The translations under genes were made by a program, and so were the position numbers. A stretch of 64,000 nt of DNA from VBDM01 sp035499735. Its GTDB lineage: Bacteria; Pseudomonadota; Gammaproteobacteria; Burkholderiales; SG8-39. The stretch covers positions 22,631 through 86,630 of the forward strand of contig DATJYC010000043.1 in NCBI GenBank assembly GCA_035499735.1, in the 5' to 3' direction. A model generated the notes under the pieces. That model was not told the DNA's origin and searched no databases. It was given only the letters and a program-made list of their open reading frames with translations. This document shows, piece by piece, positions 17,163 through 27,850 of this stretch. Every line of letters begins with the position of its first letter. Position 1 is the stretch's first letter.

Positions 17163-18124
17163 TAGGGTGCGTCGCCCCTGAAGCCCGAGGCGCGGATCAC
17201 GGGGCCCCAGCGCGCGTAGTCGGCGCGGACCACGCCGGCGAATTCCGCGGGGCTCATCTCGTGCACCTCCAGGTCGAGGCCCCGCATCCTGTCCTTCACC
17301 GCGGCCGTGCGCATCGCGGAGACGAAAGCGGCGTTCAGCTTCTTCACCGTGTCGGCGGGCGTCGCCGCGGGCGCGAAGATGCCGAACCAGGCGTCGGCGG
17401 TGAGCGCGGGAAGGCCGAGCTCCGCGAAGGTCGGGACGTCGGGCGCGCCGGACGAGCGCTCCTTGCCCGACATGCCGAGGATCGCGAGCTTGCCGGCCTT
17501 CGCCTGGGCGAGCAGCGTGCCGAGCGGCTGGATCGTGGCGGGAACGTGTCCGGCGACGACGTCGAGGATCGCCGGCCCCGCGCCCTTGTAGGGCACCTGC
17601 TGCAGCGCAATGCCCTCGGTCTGCCCGAGCAGCACGCCGAAGAAATGCGTCGAGCCACCCGCGCCCGAGGACGCGAACACCGCGCGCCCGGGGTCGGCCT
17701 TCACCCAGGCGACGTACTCCGCGAGCGTCTTCACGCGCATCTCGGCCTGCACGGCGAGCGCGAAGTTCCACCGGCCCGTATGAGCGACAGGCGCGAAATC
17801 GGCGAGCGGGTCGTAGGGCGGCTTCGCCAGGGTCTGCGGGCGGAAGATCACCGTCGCGTCCGGCGCGAGCATCAAGGTGGCGCCGTCGGGTGCCGCCGCC
17901 TTCAGCGCTTCGGCGGCGATCTGCCCGACCGCCCCCGGCCGGTTCTCCACGATCACCGGCCGTCCGAGCGCCTCGCCCATCGGCTCGGCAAAGATGCGGC
18001 CGAGCACGTCGACTGCCCCGCCCGGCGGATAGCCGACGAGCATGCGGGCCGTCTGCGCAGCCGCCGGCGCGCAGGCGAGCGATGCGACGAGGGCCAAAGC
18101 GAGCGGCGTTCGGACTCGTGGCAT
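17162..18124 (-). CDS. Bug/TctC-type tripartite tricarboxylate binding protein
   Basis: A 320-residue exported binding protein with a signal peptide (LALALVASLACAPAAAQ). Family segments MLVGYPPGGAVDVLGR, ENRPGAVGQIAAEALK and VPYKGAGPAILDVVAGH are present. It is a tandem paralogue of the next Bug gene, differing enough that recent duplication is unlikely. Its start overlaps the M20 peptidase stop by ATGA. An orphan with respect to permease genes in this window. Confidence 0.87.
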   Translation of the reverse strand: MPRVRTPLALALVASLACAPAAAQTARMLVGYPPGGAVDVLGRIFAEPMGEALGRPVIVENRPGAVGQIAAEALKAAAPDGATLMLAPDATVIFRPQTLAKPPYDPLADFAPVAHTGRWNFALAVQAEMRVKTLAEYVAWVKADPGRAVFASSGAGGSTHFFGVLLGQTEGIALQQVPYKGAGPAILDVVAGHVPATIQPLGTLLAQAKAGKLAILGMSGKERSSGAPDVPTFAELGLPALTADAWFGIFAPAATPADTVKKLNAAFVSAMRTAAVKDRMRGLDLEVHEMSPAEFAGVVRADYARWGPVIRASGFRGDAP

Positions 18125-19383
18125 CAGCGATCCTTCCCTTGCGAGACGTCCATGATCATGCGCGCGAGCAGGTAGAGCCGCGGCTCTATCGAGTCTAGCA
18201 GGATGTACTCGGCGTCGTTCGAGTGCGCGCCGAAGCCCTGCACCCCGAAGCGCTCGAGCGTCGCCGCGTGGGACTCGAGCGCCGCGAACGCCGCGTCGGT
18301 GCCGCCGCCCTCGGCGACGGAATCGACGGTCAGCTTCCTGCCGATCTCGGTGTAGACCTTCTGCGCGTGCGCGCCGAGCGCGCGCGCCGCGGCGTTCGCC
18401 TCGAGCGGCGGCCGGCGCCGCTCGAAGGTCATCTCGACCTGCGTGTCGGGGATGAGCCTCGCGCGAATGCGCTCGCGCACCTCGCGCTCGATGCGGTCGT
18501 AGTCGGCGACGCGCAGCACGCGCACGTCCGCGGTCGCGGTCGCCTCGGCGGGAATGACATTGCGGTTGGTGCCCGCCGACGCCAGCGTCCAGTTCATCTT
18601 GAGCCCCGTCGCGGGATCCGAGAGGTCGCGCGTCTGCATGATCTGGTGGGCGAGCTCGTACAGCGCGTTGCGTCCCATCTCGGGCGCCGACCCCGCGTGC
18701 GAGGCGCGCCCCTTCACCTTGAGGACGACCGAGGCGATTCCCGCGGTGGCGAGGGCGAGCTTGTCGCTGTCCACGCGCGATGACTCGCACGAGAACACCA
18801 CGTCGTGCCGCGTGCCTTCGCGGATGATCAGCTTGCGCGACCCGGGCGAGCTCAGCTCCTCGTCGGCGTTGATGAGCACGGTCACGAGGCCGTAGTCGCG
18901 GAAGCCCATAGCCGTGAGCATGGCGAGCGCGTGCAGGACGAGGGCCACGCCCTGCTTGTCGTCGGCGATTCCCAGGCCGTAGGCGCGAGGTCCTTCGACG
19001 CGGAAAGGCTGCTTAGCCAGCATGCCGCGCAGGTACACCGTGTCCATGTGCGCGAGCAGCAGGATCCGCTTCCTTCCCCTGCCCTCGAAGCGCGCGAGCA
19101 CTACCTTGCCGATCTTCGGCGGCGTGTCGGCCATGCGGTAGGCGTCGGCGCTGGTATCGACCAGCTCGACCTTGCCGCCGAGCGCCTGCAGGCGTCCCTC
19201 GATCAGGTAGGCGGCCTTCTCCAGCCCCTCGAGGTCGCGCGAGCCGGTCTCGATCGAGACGAGCTCGCGCAGCGTGTCGAGGTAGGGCTGTCTTTCCTTC
19301 TTCGCGAGGGAGAAAACCGGCTCCGCGGGCTGCGCGAACGCCGCGCCCGAGACCGCGAGCATCAGAACGGCGCAGAGTCTCAC
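18124..19383 (-). CDS. exported M20 family metallopeptidase (carboxypeptidase G2-like)
   Basis: A 419-residue zinc-dependent peptidase with a signal peptide (AVLMLAVSGAAFAQ). The dinuclear metal site can be followed through HMDTV (about 112), GIADDKQG (bridging Asp), NADEELSSPGS (catalytic Glu pair) and the late GFGAHSNDAEY His. A central lid domain begins around KGRASHAGSAPEMG. This matches the glutamate carboxypeptidase subgroup, which hydrolyses C-terminal glutamate or related amides. The start is a GTG preceded by GGAGG. It is the first gene of the minus-strand operon and is divergent from the MFS gene 55 nt away. Confidence 0.86.
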   Translation of the reverse strand: MRLCAVLMLAVSGAAFAQPAEPVFSLAKKERQPYLDTLRELVSIETGSRDLEGLEKAAYLIEGRLQALGGKVELVDTSADAYRMADTPPKIGKVVLARFEGRGRKRILLLAHMDTVYLRGMLAKQPFRVEGPRAYGLGIADDKQGVALVLHALAMLTAMGFRDYGLVTVLINADEELSSPGSRKLIIREGTRHDVVFSCESSRVDSDKLALATAGIASVVLKVKGRASHAGSAPEMGRNALYELAHQIMQTRDLSDPATGLKMNWTLASAGTNRNVIPAEATATADVRVLRVADYDRIEREVRERIRARLIPDTQVEMTFERRRPPLEANAAARALGAHAQKVYTEIGRKLTVDSVAEGGGTDAAFAALESHAATLERFGVQGFGAHSNDAEYILLDSIEPRLYLLARMIMDVSQGKDR

Positions 19384-19438
19384 GGGCCCCCTCCGGCGAC
19401 GTGCAAAGCGGGATTCTATCCTTTAGAGTCGGCTCATC

Positions 19439-20596
19439 GTGAGTCCTTCCCGTGTTCTCGACCGCAGGCTGATGGTCCTGCTCGCGGTGTCGGTGTTCGC
19501 CGGCGCGGGCACCATCCACTACCAGACGCCGATGCTCGCCGCCTTCGCCGCGGAGTTCCACGCGGACGCGGCGGCCGTCGGCTGGGTGGCGACGCTCACC
19601 TTCGGCGGGTTCCTGGCTGGCACCTTCTTCCTCGTACCGCTCGGCGACCGCTACGACAAGCGCCGCCTCATCCTCACAGAGCTCGCCGTGCTGATCGTCG
19701 CGCTCCTGGTGATGGCCTCGGCGCCCACGCTGCCGACGCTGGTCGCGGCGAGCCTCTTCGTAGGCTTCACCTCCGGCTTCGCGCAGCTCGTGATCCCGCT
19801 GACCGCCGAGCTCGCTCCGCCCGAGAAGCGCGGGCGCGTGATGGGGGCGCTGCTCGCGTGCCTGTTCCTCGGCATCCTTTTCGGGCGGCTTGCAGGCGGC
19901 TTCGTCGCGCAGTTCTTCGGCTGGCGCTGGCTCTACGTCGGGGCGGCGGTGATGCTCGCCGGGCTCGCCCCCGCCCTGGTGCTGTGGCTGCCGTCGATGC
20001 CCTCGAAGACGAGCGTCGGCTATCTGCGCCTGATGCGCTCGCTCTTCGAATACCTGCGCGACAACACGACGCTGCGCCGCGCCTCGACCCTGCAATTCCT
20101 GCTGGGCATCTCGTACGGCGGCTTCTGGGCGACCGTCGCGCCGATGATGCTGGCCCTCCACGGCTTCGGCCCCGCCCAGACCGGACTGCTCGCCATTCCC
20201 GGCGCGGCAGGGATCCTCTTCTCGCAGCCCGCGGGCCGATGGTCGGATCGCCGCGGCGCCTTTCCCATCGTGACCGCGGGCGTGTGCCTGGTGCTCGCGG
20301 CTTACGCTGCGTTCGCTTTCGCGCCGCTGTGGGTGGGCGCGGTGATCATCGGCGCGGTGCTGCTCGACTCGGGGCTGCGCTCGGCGATGGTCGCGAACCA
20401 GACGCTCATCACCGCCGTCGCGCCCGAAGCGCGCAGCCGCTTCAACACCGTGTTCGGCGCCCACATCTGGGGCGGCAACGCGGTCGGCGCCTTCCTCGCG
20501 AGCACCGCTCTGGCTCACTGGGGATGGATCGCGGTGTGCGCGATCGCCATGGGCGCGTCGTGCGCGGCGTTCGTGCTGCACTGGCGCACGCGCTGA
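19439..20596 (+). CDS. MFS transporter
   Basis: A 385-residue major facilitator with about 12 hydrophobic helices. The loop-2/3 signature GDRYDKRRLI and its second-half counterpart GRWSDRRGAFP are clear, as is the GWVATLTFGGFLAG helix. The start is GTG. Proteins of this size and pattern are usually drug or metabolite exporters of the DHA1 type. The gene is divergent from the M20 peptidase operon and followed 21 nt later by a porin-like gene. Confidence 0.87.
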   Translation: MSPSRVLDRRLMVLLAVSVFAGAGTIHYQTPMLAAFAAEFHADAAAVGWVATLTFGGFLAGTFFLVPLGDRYDKRRLILTELAVLIVALLVMASAPTLPTLVAASLFVGFTSGFAQLVIPLTAELAPPEKRGRVMGALLACLFLGILFGRLAGGFVAQFFGWRWLYVGAAVMLAGLAPALVLWLPSMPSKTSVGYLRLMRSLFEYLRDNTTLRRASTLQFLLGISYGGFWATVAPMMLALHGFGPAQTGLLAIPGAAGILFSQPAGRWSDRRGAFPIVTAGVCLVLAAYAAFAFAPLWVGAVIIGAVLLDSGLRSAMVANQTLITAVAPEARSRFNTVFGAHIWGGNAVGAFLASTALAHWGWIAVCAIAMGASCAAFVLHWRTR

Positions 20597-20617
20597 GCTT
20601 CCCGGTACGATTCGCGC

Positions 20618-21508
20618 ATGCGGGAAAAACTCGCCGTCGCGTTGCTCGCGCTTGTCCTGGAGGTCGTAGCCCCCTGCCGCGCCCAGGACACGTTCCGAAG
20701 CGAGGCCGGGCTGTCGTACTCGAACTTCAAGGGGAACGACCTGACCCGGATATCGGCCGGGGTCGACGGCACGTACTACTTCGACCCGCTGCCGCTGCAT
20801 CCCGCGGACACGCCCTACGACCAGGTGCAGTTCGTCGAGCGGGTCGGGAGCGTCAGCGCGAACGCCGCGTGGACCTCGACCGACATCGAGGGCCAGGAGC
20901 GCCTGAGCAACGGCTACGACTACGGCGCAGCCGTGCAGTTCGCCCGGCCCGACACGGTCCTGCGGGCCGCGGCCAGCGCCGAAGTCCTGAACCAGGGAAA
21001 GAGCAGGTCGAACGGCGTCGATATCGAAACCGAGACCAAGGCGTATCAGCTCTCGGTCGGCGCCTACGTCGCCAAAGCCACGAGCGTCGACCTCAATTTT
21101 TCGCGCAGCACGACCACGGCGTCCTCATCGGCGGGCATCCCCGATATCACCGTCGACGGGATCGCTCTCGTCGGCCAGCATCTCGAGCCGCTCGCCGTCA
21201 GCGCCCATGTCTTTTTCACCGCGAGGGCGGCCCAGTTCACGATCCGGTCCGAGGGGAGCTCGGATCAGAAGAACCGCGACCTTCAGGTCCAGGCCGTCTA
21301 CTATCCGACGAAGCTCTTCGGGCTCAAGGCGGGGCTCGGGATCGACCGCGGCGACAACGACTCGCTGGAAGGCCAGACCCTGCTCCTCGGGTTGAAGACT
21401 TTCTTCACTCCGGCGGTCAGCCTGAGCCTCGATTTCCAGAGTTTCTACGCGAAGGCCGCGGGAAAGGACACCGACCTGGTCATGCTGAGAGGCGCGATGC
21501 GGTTTTAG
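20618..21508 (+). CDS. putative outer-membrane barrel protein
   Basis: A 296-residue exported protein with signal peptide (LLALVLEVVAPCRA) and alternating strand patterns through to the C-terminal LRGAMRF. The terminal Phe and strands such as SLSLDFQSFYAKAAG indicate an outer-membrane beta-barrel of perhaps 12-16 strands, similar in style to 'putative general porins' of proteobacteria. Substrate unknown. It is 21 nt after the MFS gene and may provide outer-membrane passage for the same compound, which is inference only. Confidence 0.6.
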   Translation: MREKLAVALLALVLEVVAPCRAQDTFRSEAGLSYSNFKGNDLTRISAGVDGTYYFDPLPLHPADTPYDQVQFVERVGSVSANAAWTSTDIEGQERLSNGYDYGAAVQFARPDTVLRAAASAEVLNQGKSRSNGVDIETETKAYQLSVGAYVAKATSVDLNFSRSTTTASSSAGIPDITVDGIALVGQHLEPLAVSAHVFFTARAAQFTIRSEGSSDQKNRDLQVQAVYYPTKLFGLKAGLGIDRGDNDSLEGQTLLLGLKTFFTPAVSLSLDFQSFYAKAAGKDTDLVMLRGAMRF

Positions 21509-21515
21509 CCGATCG

Positions 21516-22364
21516 TTACTGCTTCTTGTTGTACGCGACCTGGTAGATGACCAGCACGCCGTCCTTCGGCAGATCGGTGACGATGGGCTCGTTGTCCCCG
21601 CGCATCTTGATGACGAGCTTGCCTTTGTCCACGGTGTAGCGGCCCGAGTTCTGGGGGTCCCTCCGCTCGGCGGCGTCGAAGTCGAAGCGCCCGCCCGGCG
21701 CCTCGAGCCGGTCGTAGGCGCGATACGCGCGCCCGTTGGCCGAGAACACGTAGAAGTGCAGCGCCGTCTGGTAGGACGCGTAGCCGGTGACGTTCATCAT
21801 CGTCGCGGTGTACTTCGCCTTCATGCCCTGGTAAAGACCGGCGACCTTGCTTCCCGCCTCGATGCTGAGGGGGGCCGCCGCAGGCGCGCCCTCGACCTTG
21901 AACGTGCTCGCCATCTGGTTGAGCCGCGGCGCCGCCATCTGCCATCCCTGCGCCGTGCCCGCCGAGGCATCGACGATCGCCGCCTCGTTTCCCTTCACGA
22001 TCAGCATGCGGTTGTGCGGCCGCGCCAACCCCACGCGATTCTCGCTGAACGTCGCCGCGATCGCCGCGTCCGCGCCCGGAACCTGCACCCTCTGGAACGC
22101 CGGCTTGCCCGCGACGTTCTCCTCCTGGTGCATCGGCCCGATCCAGTCGCGCAGCAGCGTCCTCTGGAACGCCTGCACGATGTCGCCGCTGAACGGCCGG
22201 AACTGATAGACCTGCACCGACGCGTTCGTGCCGTTCAGGGAATAGTCGTCCGCCTGGATCGCCGACTTGAACGCATTCGCCGGCGGCGCGTACCGCAGGA
22301 CGTGCGTCTGCGCCTGCGCCGCGCCCGCCAGCGCGAGCGCGACGATCGTCATCGAAATCCGCAT
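21516..22364 (-). CDS. exported protein of unknown function
   Basis: A 282-residue protein with a clean signal peptide (MTIVALALAGAAQAQ). The mature part has regions rich in Ala, Gln and Asn, with no motif I recognise. The end (YTVDKGKLVIKMRGDNEPIVTDLPKDGVLVIYQVAY) looks like a beta-sandwich. Start and codon use fit a real gene. It is convergent with the barrel gene and divergent from a TfoX-like gene. Confidence 0.6.
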   Translation of the reverse strand: MRISMTIVALALAGAAQAQTHVLRYAPPANAFKSAIQADDYSLNGTNASVQVYQFRPFSGDIVQAFQRTLLRDWIGPMHQEENVAGKPAFQRVQVPGADAAIAATFSENRVGLARPHNRMLIVKGNEAAIVDASAGTAQGWQMAAPRLNQMASTFKVEGAPAAAPLSIEAGSKVAGLYQGMKAKYTATMMNVTGYASYQTALHFYVFSANGRAYRAYDRLEAPGGRFDFDAAERRDPQNSGRYTVDKGKLVIKMRGDNEPIVTDLPKDGVLVIYQVAYNKKQ

Positions 22365-22502
22365 GCCGGCCTCCCGATCTCTCCGTGCACGCGGCCATTC
22401 TGCGCGCGGGAAGGCCCGGCGCGCAATGGGCGATCCGCTAGCGCCCGCTGTTTCGATGTCGCGGGCGCGCCGGCTCTCGCGCTGTTCCCTATAATCCGCT
22501 TC

Positions 22503-22835
22503 GTGCCGGACAGTCCGACGCTCAAATCCCGTCTCGACGCGCTGCTCCTCGCGCTTCCCGGCGTCGAGGCGCGCACGATCCACGGCCTCGACGCCTACTT
22601 CGTCGCCGACAAGATGTTCGCCTGCATCAGCGGCGGGGGCGTCGGCCTGCGTTTTCCCGCGCAGGTCGCGACCGAGCTGCAGTTCTCGCGCGACCACGTC
22701 ACGGCGTTCCAGCCGCGCAGCTTACCCGCGACGCGCGAATGGGTGCAGGTCAACCGCGCCGATCCCGTGGATTACGCGAAAGATCTCGAGCTGTTCCAGG
22801 AATCCATCGCGTTCGTGAAGAAGGGACGGCGCTAA
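22503..22835 (+). CDS. TfoX N-terminal domain-like small protein
   Basis: A 110-residue protein starting at GTG. The order of motifs fits TfoX N-terminal or MmcQ-like proteins, small alpha/beta domains often annotated as DNA-binding or competence-related: LPGVEARTIHGLDAYFVADKMFACI, then GVGLRFP and VQVNRADP. It stands alone with no operon partner. The role in this organism is not predictable. Confidence 0.65.
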   Translation: MPDSPTLKSRLDALLLALPGVEARTIHGLDAYFVADKMFACISGGGVGLRFPAQVATELQFSRDHVTAFQPRSLPATREWVQVNRADPVDYAKDLELFQESIAFVKKGRR

Positions 22836-23201
22836 GGGTTGACCGAACCGCTTGACAGTGGCCGCGGAAAGGCGCTCACTGGAAGCGCTACGGTGATTCG
22901 GCCCGAAACGATCTCGACCAAAGACTGAGATCCGGTTGCTGCACCGAGGTCCGCTGTTGTGCGCGCCCCGAAATCGCGGGTGTGCCTGAGGCGGGCGGGC
23001 GGCGACCACGTCGACACGATGTTGGAGCATCGCCCGGGCCGAAGCGCCGCAGCACGACGTCTGCGCAATAGTTGCAGTCGAGAGAGGAGGGCGATTCTAT
23101 CGATGACGACTACGGACAGCACCACTTTCGCGCCGGATAAGGTTGACCGGCCTCGTCACGGTGATGTGACGCAAAGCAAACGCCACGACAGTGGCCAAAA
23201 T
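22836..23201. other. gene-free stretch of about 370 bases
   Basis: I see no credible coding region, tRNA or repeat array here. The only recurring piece is a short GGTTGACCG near both ends (about 22838 and 23140). The right edge is the YgiQ terminator hairpin. Confidence 0.5.
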
Positions 23202-23228
23202 GAAGCCCCGAAGCATCCCCGGGGCTTC
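23195..23228 (-). terminator. rho-independent terminator of ygiQ
   Basis: A 9-bp perfect stem (GAAGCCCCG at 23202-23210 against CGGGGCTTC at 23220-23228) lies just after the ygiQ stop. Read on the minus strand it is followed by ATTTTGG, a short T-rich tail. Confidence 0.7.
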
Positions 23229-23239
23229 GCTTATTCAGG

Positions 23240-25384
<2,145 letters not shown>

Positions 25385-25400
25385 CGCGGCATTAGACCAT

Positions 25401-25437
25401 CAAAAGAAAAGCGGCGGGCCCTCGCGGGCGCCGCCGC
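25401..25437 (-). terminator. rho-independent terminator of the small lipoprotein gene
   Basis: A GC-rich hairpin (GCGGCG...GCCC, loop TCGC, GGGC...CGCCGC) is followed on the minus strand by CTTTTCTTTTG. It lies between the lipoprotein stop and ygiQ. Confidence 0.7.
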
Positions 25438-25456
25438 CTTCCGGTTCGCTCAGCGC

Positions 25457-25678
25457 CTACTTCTTTGCGGGGTCGGCGTCGGACTTGGGCGCGCCGGACT
25501 TCGGCGCGTCGGACTTGGCCGCGTCGGCGGCCGGGGCCGCAGGCGCCGGAGCGGGAGCCGCCGCGGGAGCAGGGGCAGGCGCCGGAGCGGGCTGCACCTT
25601 GGGAGCTTCCTGTTTCTGGCCGCAGGCGGCAAGCGCGGCGATGAGTGCAGCGGACAACAGCAGCGATTTCGTGTTCAT
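25457..25678 (-). CDS. small Ala/Pro-rich lipoprotein
   Basis: A 73-residue protein with signal peptide and lipobox LAACG (Cys at about 19), followed by a PAPAPAPA-type stretch and a Lys/Asp/Ser tail with SDAPKSGAPKSDADP repeats. The tail looks like an extended spacer anchored in a membrane, with no folded domain. It is flanked by terminators on both sides and so is its own transcription unit. Function unknown. Confidence 0.65.
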   Translation of the reverse strand: MNTKSLLLSAALIAALAACGQKQEAPKVQPAPAPAPAPAAAPAPAPAAPAADAAKSDAPKSGAPKSDADPAKK

Positions 25679-25696
25679 GTTCCTCGGGTCGTGGAT

Positions 25697-25729
25697 AAAG
25701 AAAAGCCCGCGGCGGGTGCCGCGGGCGGC
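25697..25729 (-). terminator. rho-independent terminator of the PA2779-like gene
   Basis: A 9-bp stem (GCCCGCGGC, loop GGGT, GCCGCGGGC) is followed on the minus strand by TTTTCTTT. It lies 10 nt after the stop of the PA2779-like gene. Confidence 0.8.
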
Positions 25730-25739
25730 TCGAATTATA

Positions 25740-26114
25740 TCAGAGCAGCAGGATCAGGATAATGACCCCGAGCAGGATGATCAGGATGAGCTGGAAGTCG
25801 GTGAGCCGGCCGCCGGCGGGCAGCGAGTCCATGTTCTGAGCGATGAGGCGCACTTCGGCGTCGCTCATCGCACGCACCCGCGCCTTCGCCTCGTCCGGCG
25901 TGACGCCCAGCGACTGGAGCTGCTTCACCACCTCGGGCCGGTCGAGGAAGGCACGCAGCTTCTCCCGGTCGGCGTTCGGGTTGGCCGGCTCCATGGAGGC
26001 GGCCGCCTCGTCGGTACCGACCATCTCGGCATTCGCCGTTCCGCAGCACAGCGCGAACCCGACGAGCGAAGCACCGAGAAGGCGCGACAGGGTTCGGTAG
26101 AGACGTTCGTTCAT
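25740..26114 (-). CDS. PA2779 family small membrane protein
   Basis: A 124-residue protein with a signal-like hydrophobic N-terminus (LGASLVGFALCCGTANA). A helical middle domain (REKLRAFLDRPEVVKQLQSLGV...EAKARVRAMSDAEVRLIAQ) and a strongly hydrophobic C-terminal tail (LILIILLGVIILILLL) follow. The spacing and wording match the PA2779 family of uncharacterised proteobacterial proteins, often found beside a PA2778-type cysteine peptidase; no such partner is present here. It is monocistronic with its own terminator. Confidence 0.75.
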   Translation of the reverse strand: MNERLYRTLSRLLGASLVGFALCCGTANAEMVGTDEAAASMEPANPNADREKLRAFLDRPEVVKQLQSLGVTPDEAKARVRAMSDAEVRLIAQNMDSLPAGGRLTDFQLILIILLGVIILILLL

Positions 26115-26180
26115 GGCTTCTCCCCGCAGGTATGGGAACGGCGCGATTGTAATCGGGAATGACTGCCGGGGCGCCGCGCG

Positions 26181-27083
26181 CTAGTGCAATATTCCCGCTT
26201 CGCGCATATAACGCAGCACGCCCGGATGGATCAGATCCCGCCGCGGCGCGGCGGCGAGCGTGTTCTCCAGCGTCGACTCCTGCCCCTGGGCGTGGCGCGC
26301 GGCGATCACGGCCTTGCCCCTGTGGAGCGCGCGCGCCAGGCGGTACGCCACATCCTCGGGCAGCGAAGGCGCCGCGAGCACCAGCGAATACGATCCCGGC
26401 GCAGTCATCGGCGCGTCCTGGCCGGGATAGCTGCCGGCAGGCACGGTGATCGGCTTGATGAAGGGATGCTTCGCGAGCACGCGCTTCATGTCCTCGGGCG
26501 AGGGCGCGATGAAATGCGCGCCTCCCGGGGATTTCGCGAGCGCCATGAACCCGGGCCAGCCTATGCCTCCGCCCCAAAGCGCGGCAGCGCGCCCGTCCTG
26601 CACCATCGCCGGGCCGTCTCCGGCCTTCTCCAGGAAGATCGGCGAGAAGTCGCGGCTGATGTCCAGCCCGAGCCCGTCGAACACGTAGCGCGCCAGCACC
26701 ACGAACCCGGAGCCCGACGCTCCCCAGGCGACGGGCTTGCCCTTCAGGTCCGCGCAGGAGCGCGCGGGGCTGTCGGCGCGCACGACGAACATGCCGAAGT
26801 TCGAGTACATCGCGTTGATGATGCGAAGATCGGCCTTTGGCCGGCCGATCCCCTGCAGGGCCTCGTAGGCGACCTCGCCGGTCGCCTGGCCGATGTCGAT
26901 CTCGCCGGCCTCGAGCAGCGGGATGTTCTCGGTGCTTCCCTTGGTGTTGCGCGGCTCGACCGAGAGCGTCGGGTCCATCTCGTTGAGCGTGCTCGAATAC
27001 GCGGCCCCGTAGACCGGAAAGCCTCCGCCCGGGGTCGCCGTACCGAGCACAACCACGGTCTTCTGCTGGCCCGTCGCGATCAT
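26181..27083 (-). CDS. TAXI-type TRAP solute-binding protein lacking a signal peptide
   Basis: A 300-residue protein whose sequence from residue 7 onward matches the mature part of TAXI-family binding proteins (VVVLGTATPGGGFPVYG...ENIPLLEAGEIDIGQATGEV, then the closing HPGVLRYMREAGIL). The translated sequence begins almost exactly where a mature protein would begin. The in-frame upstream codons (to 27227) encode no hydrophobic signal. It is either a gene that lost its export signal or one whose true start is disrupted. There is no TRAP permease next to it. Compare the complete TAXI pair at 54116-57114. Confidence 0.7.
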   Translation of the reverse strand: MIATGQQKTVVVLGTATPGGGFPVYGAAYSSTLNEMDPTLSVEPRNTKGSTENIPLLEAGEIDIGQATGEVAYEALQGIGRPKADLRIINAMYSNFGMFVVRADSPARSCADLKGKPVAWGASGSGFVVLARYVFDGLGLDISRDFSPIFLEKAGDGPAMVQDGRAAALWGGGIGWPGFMALAKSPGGAHFIAPSPEDMKRVLAKHPFIKPITVPAGSYPGQDAPMTAPGSYSLVLAAPSLPEDVAYRLARALHRGKAVIAARHAQGQESTLENTLAAAPRRDLIHPGVLRYMREAGILH

Positions 27084-27265
27084 CTCTTTACTCGGGGGTG
27101 CTCCGCCCGGTTCACGTTCTTCACTTTGTAACAGGATTTTGCGGATCGCTGGAATATAAATGACGGCAGGGCATTGCCACCCAACAACGGGGAGCTTCGG
27201 CCGTGGTATTCTTTTCCGCAGGTTCATCCGTTAACCCCGCTTTCTTCTGAGAGGAGGACCACACC

Positions 27266-27850
27266 ATGAAGATCGCCGGCTCGCTTTTCGCTTCGGGCAG
27301 GACCCTCGCCGCGGCCACGCTCGCCCTGGTTCTCGCCGCCTGCGGCGGGGGCAAGACCGTGGTCGAGAGCGACCTCGGCATCAAGGGCGCCCCCGACTGG
27401 GTCAACAAGGGGACGCAGGCCGTCAACGACAAGGACGGAAGGCTGTTCCACGGGGTCGGATCGTCGCCCTCGCTCGGGGACGAGGCGCTGCAGCGCTCGA
27501 CCGCGGACGACCGCGCGCGCGCCGAAGTCGGGCGCATGCTCTCGACCTACCTCGACGTGGTCGGCAACGACTTCACGGCGTCGGCGGGCACGGGCAGCAA
27601 CGCCAGCGCCGACCAGTCGGTGTCGCGCCAGATCAAGGCGATCACCAAGGTGAATCTGGCGGGCTCGAAGATCATCGGGCGCTGGAAGGACCAGAAGACC
27701 AACATGGTCTGGTCGATCGCCGAGCTCGACCTGAAGCAGGTGAAGAGCACGCTCGAGAACGCCAACAGCATGAACGAGGACCTGCGGCGCTACATCGGCC
27801 AGAACGCCGACAATATCTTCGACAAGGTATCGGGGGGGAAGGGCAAATGA
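27266..27850 (+). CDS. LPP20 family lipoprotein
   Basis: A 194-residue lipoprotein with lipobox LAACG (Cys about 26). The mature domain begins with GAPDWVNKG and contains the VGSSPSLGDEALQRSTADDRARAEVGRML segment, a helix-strand unit typical of LPP20/FlgP-like proteins. It opens an operon of four lipoproteins; the next gene overlaps by ATGA. The start ATG has a GAGAGGAGG ribosome site. LPP20-like proteins sit on the outer membrane, but their job outside flagellar and surface systems is unclear. Confidence 0.78.
   Translation: MKIAGSLFASGRTLAAATLALVLAACGGGKTVVESDLGIKGAPDWVNKGTQAVNDKDGRLFHGVGSSPSLGDEALQRSTADDRARAEVGRMLSTYLDVVGNDFTASAGTGSNASADQSVSRQIKAITKVNLAGSKIIGRWKDQKTNMVWSIAELDLKQVKSTLENANSMNEDLRRYIGQNADNIFDKVSGGKGK

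Noticed and set aside
22836..23201. Possible RNA gene in the gene-free stretch
   Set aside because: No cloverleaf, no conserved loop sequences and no promoter-terminator pair could be traced there.
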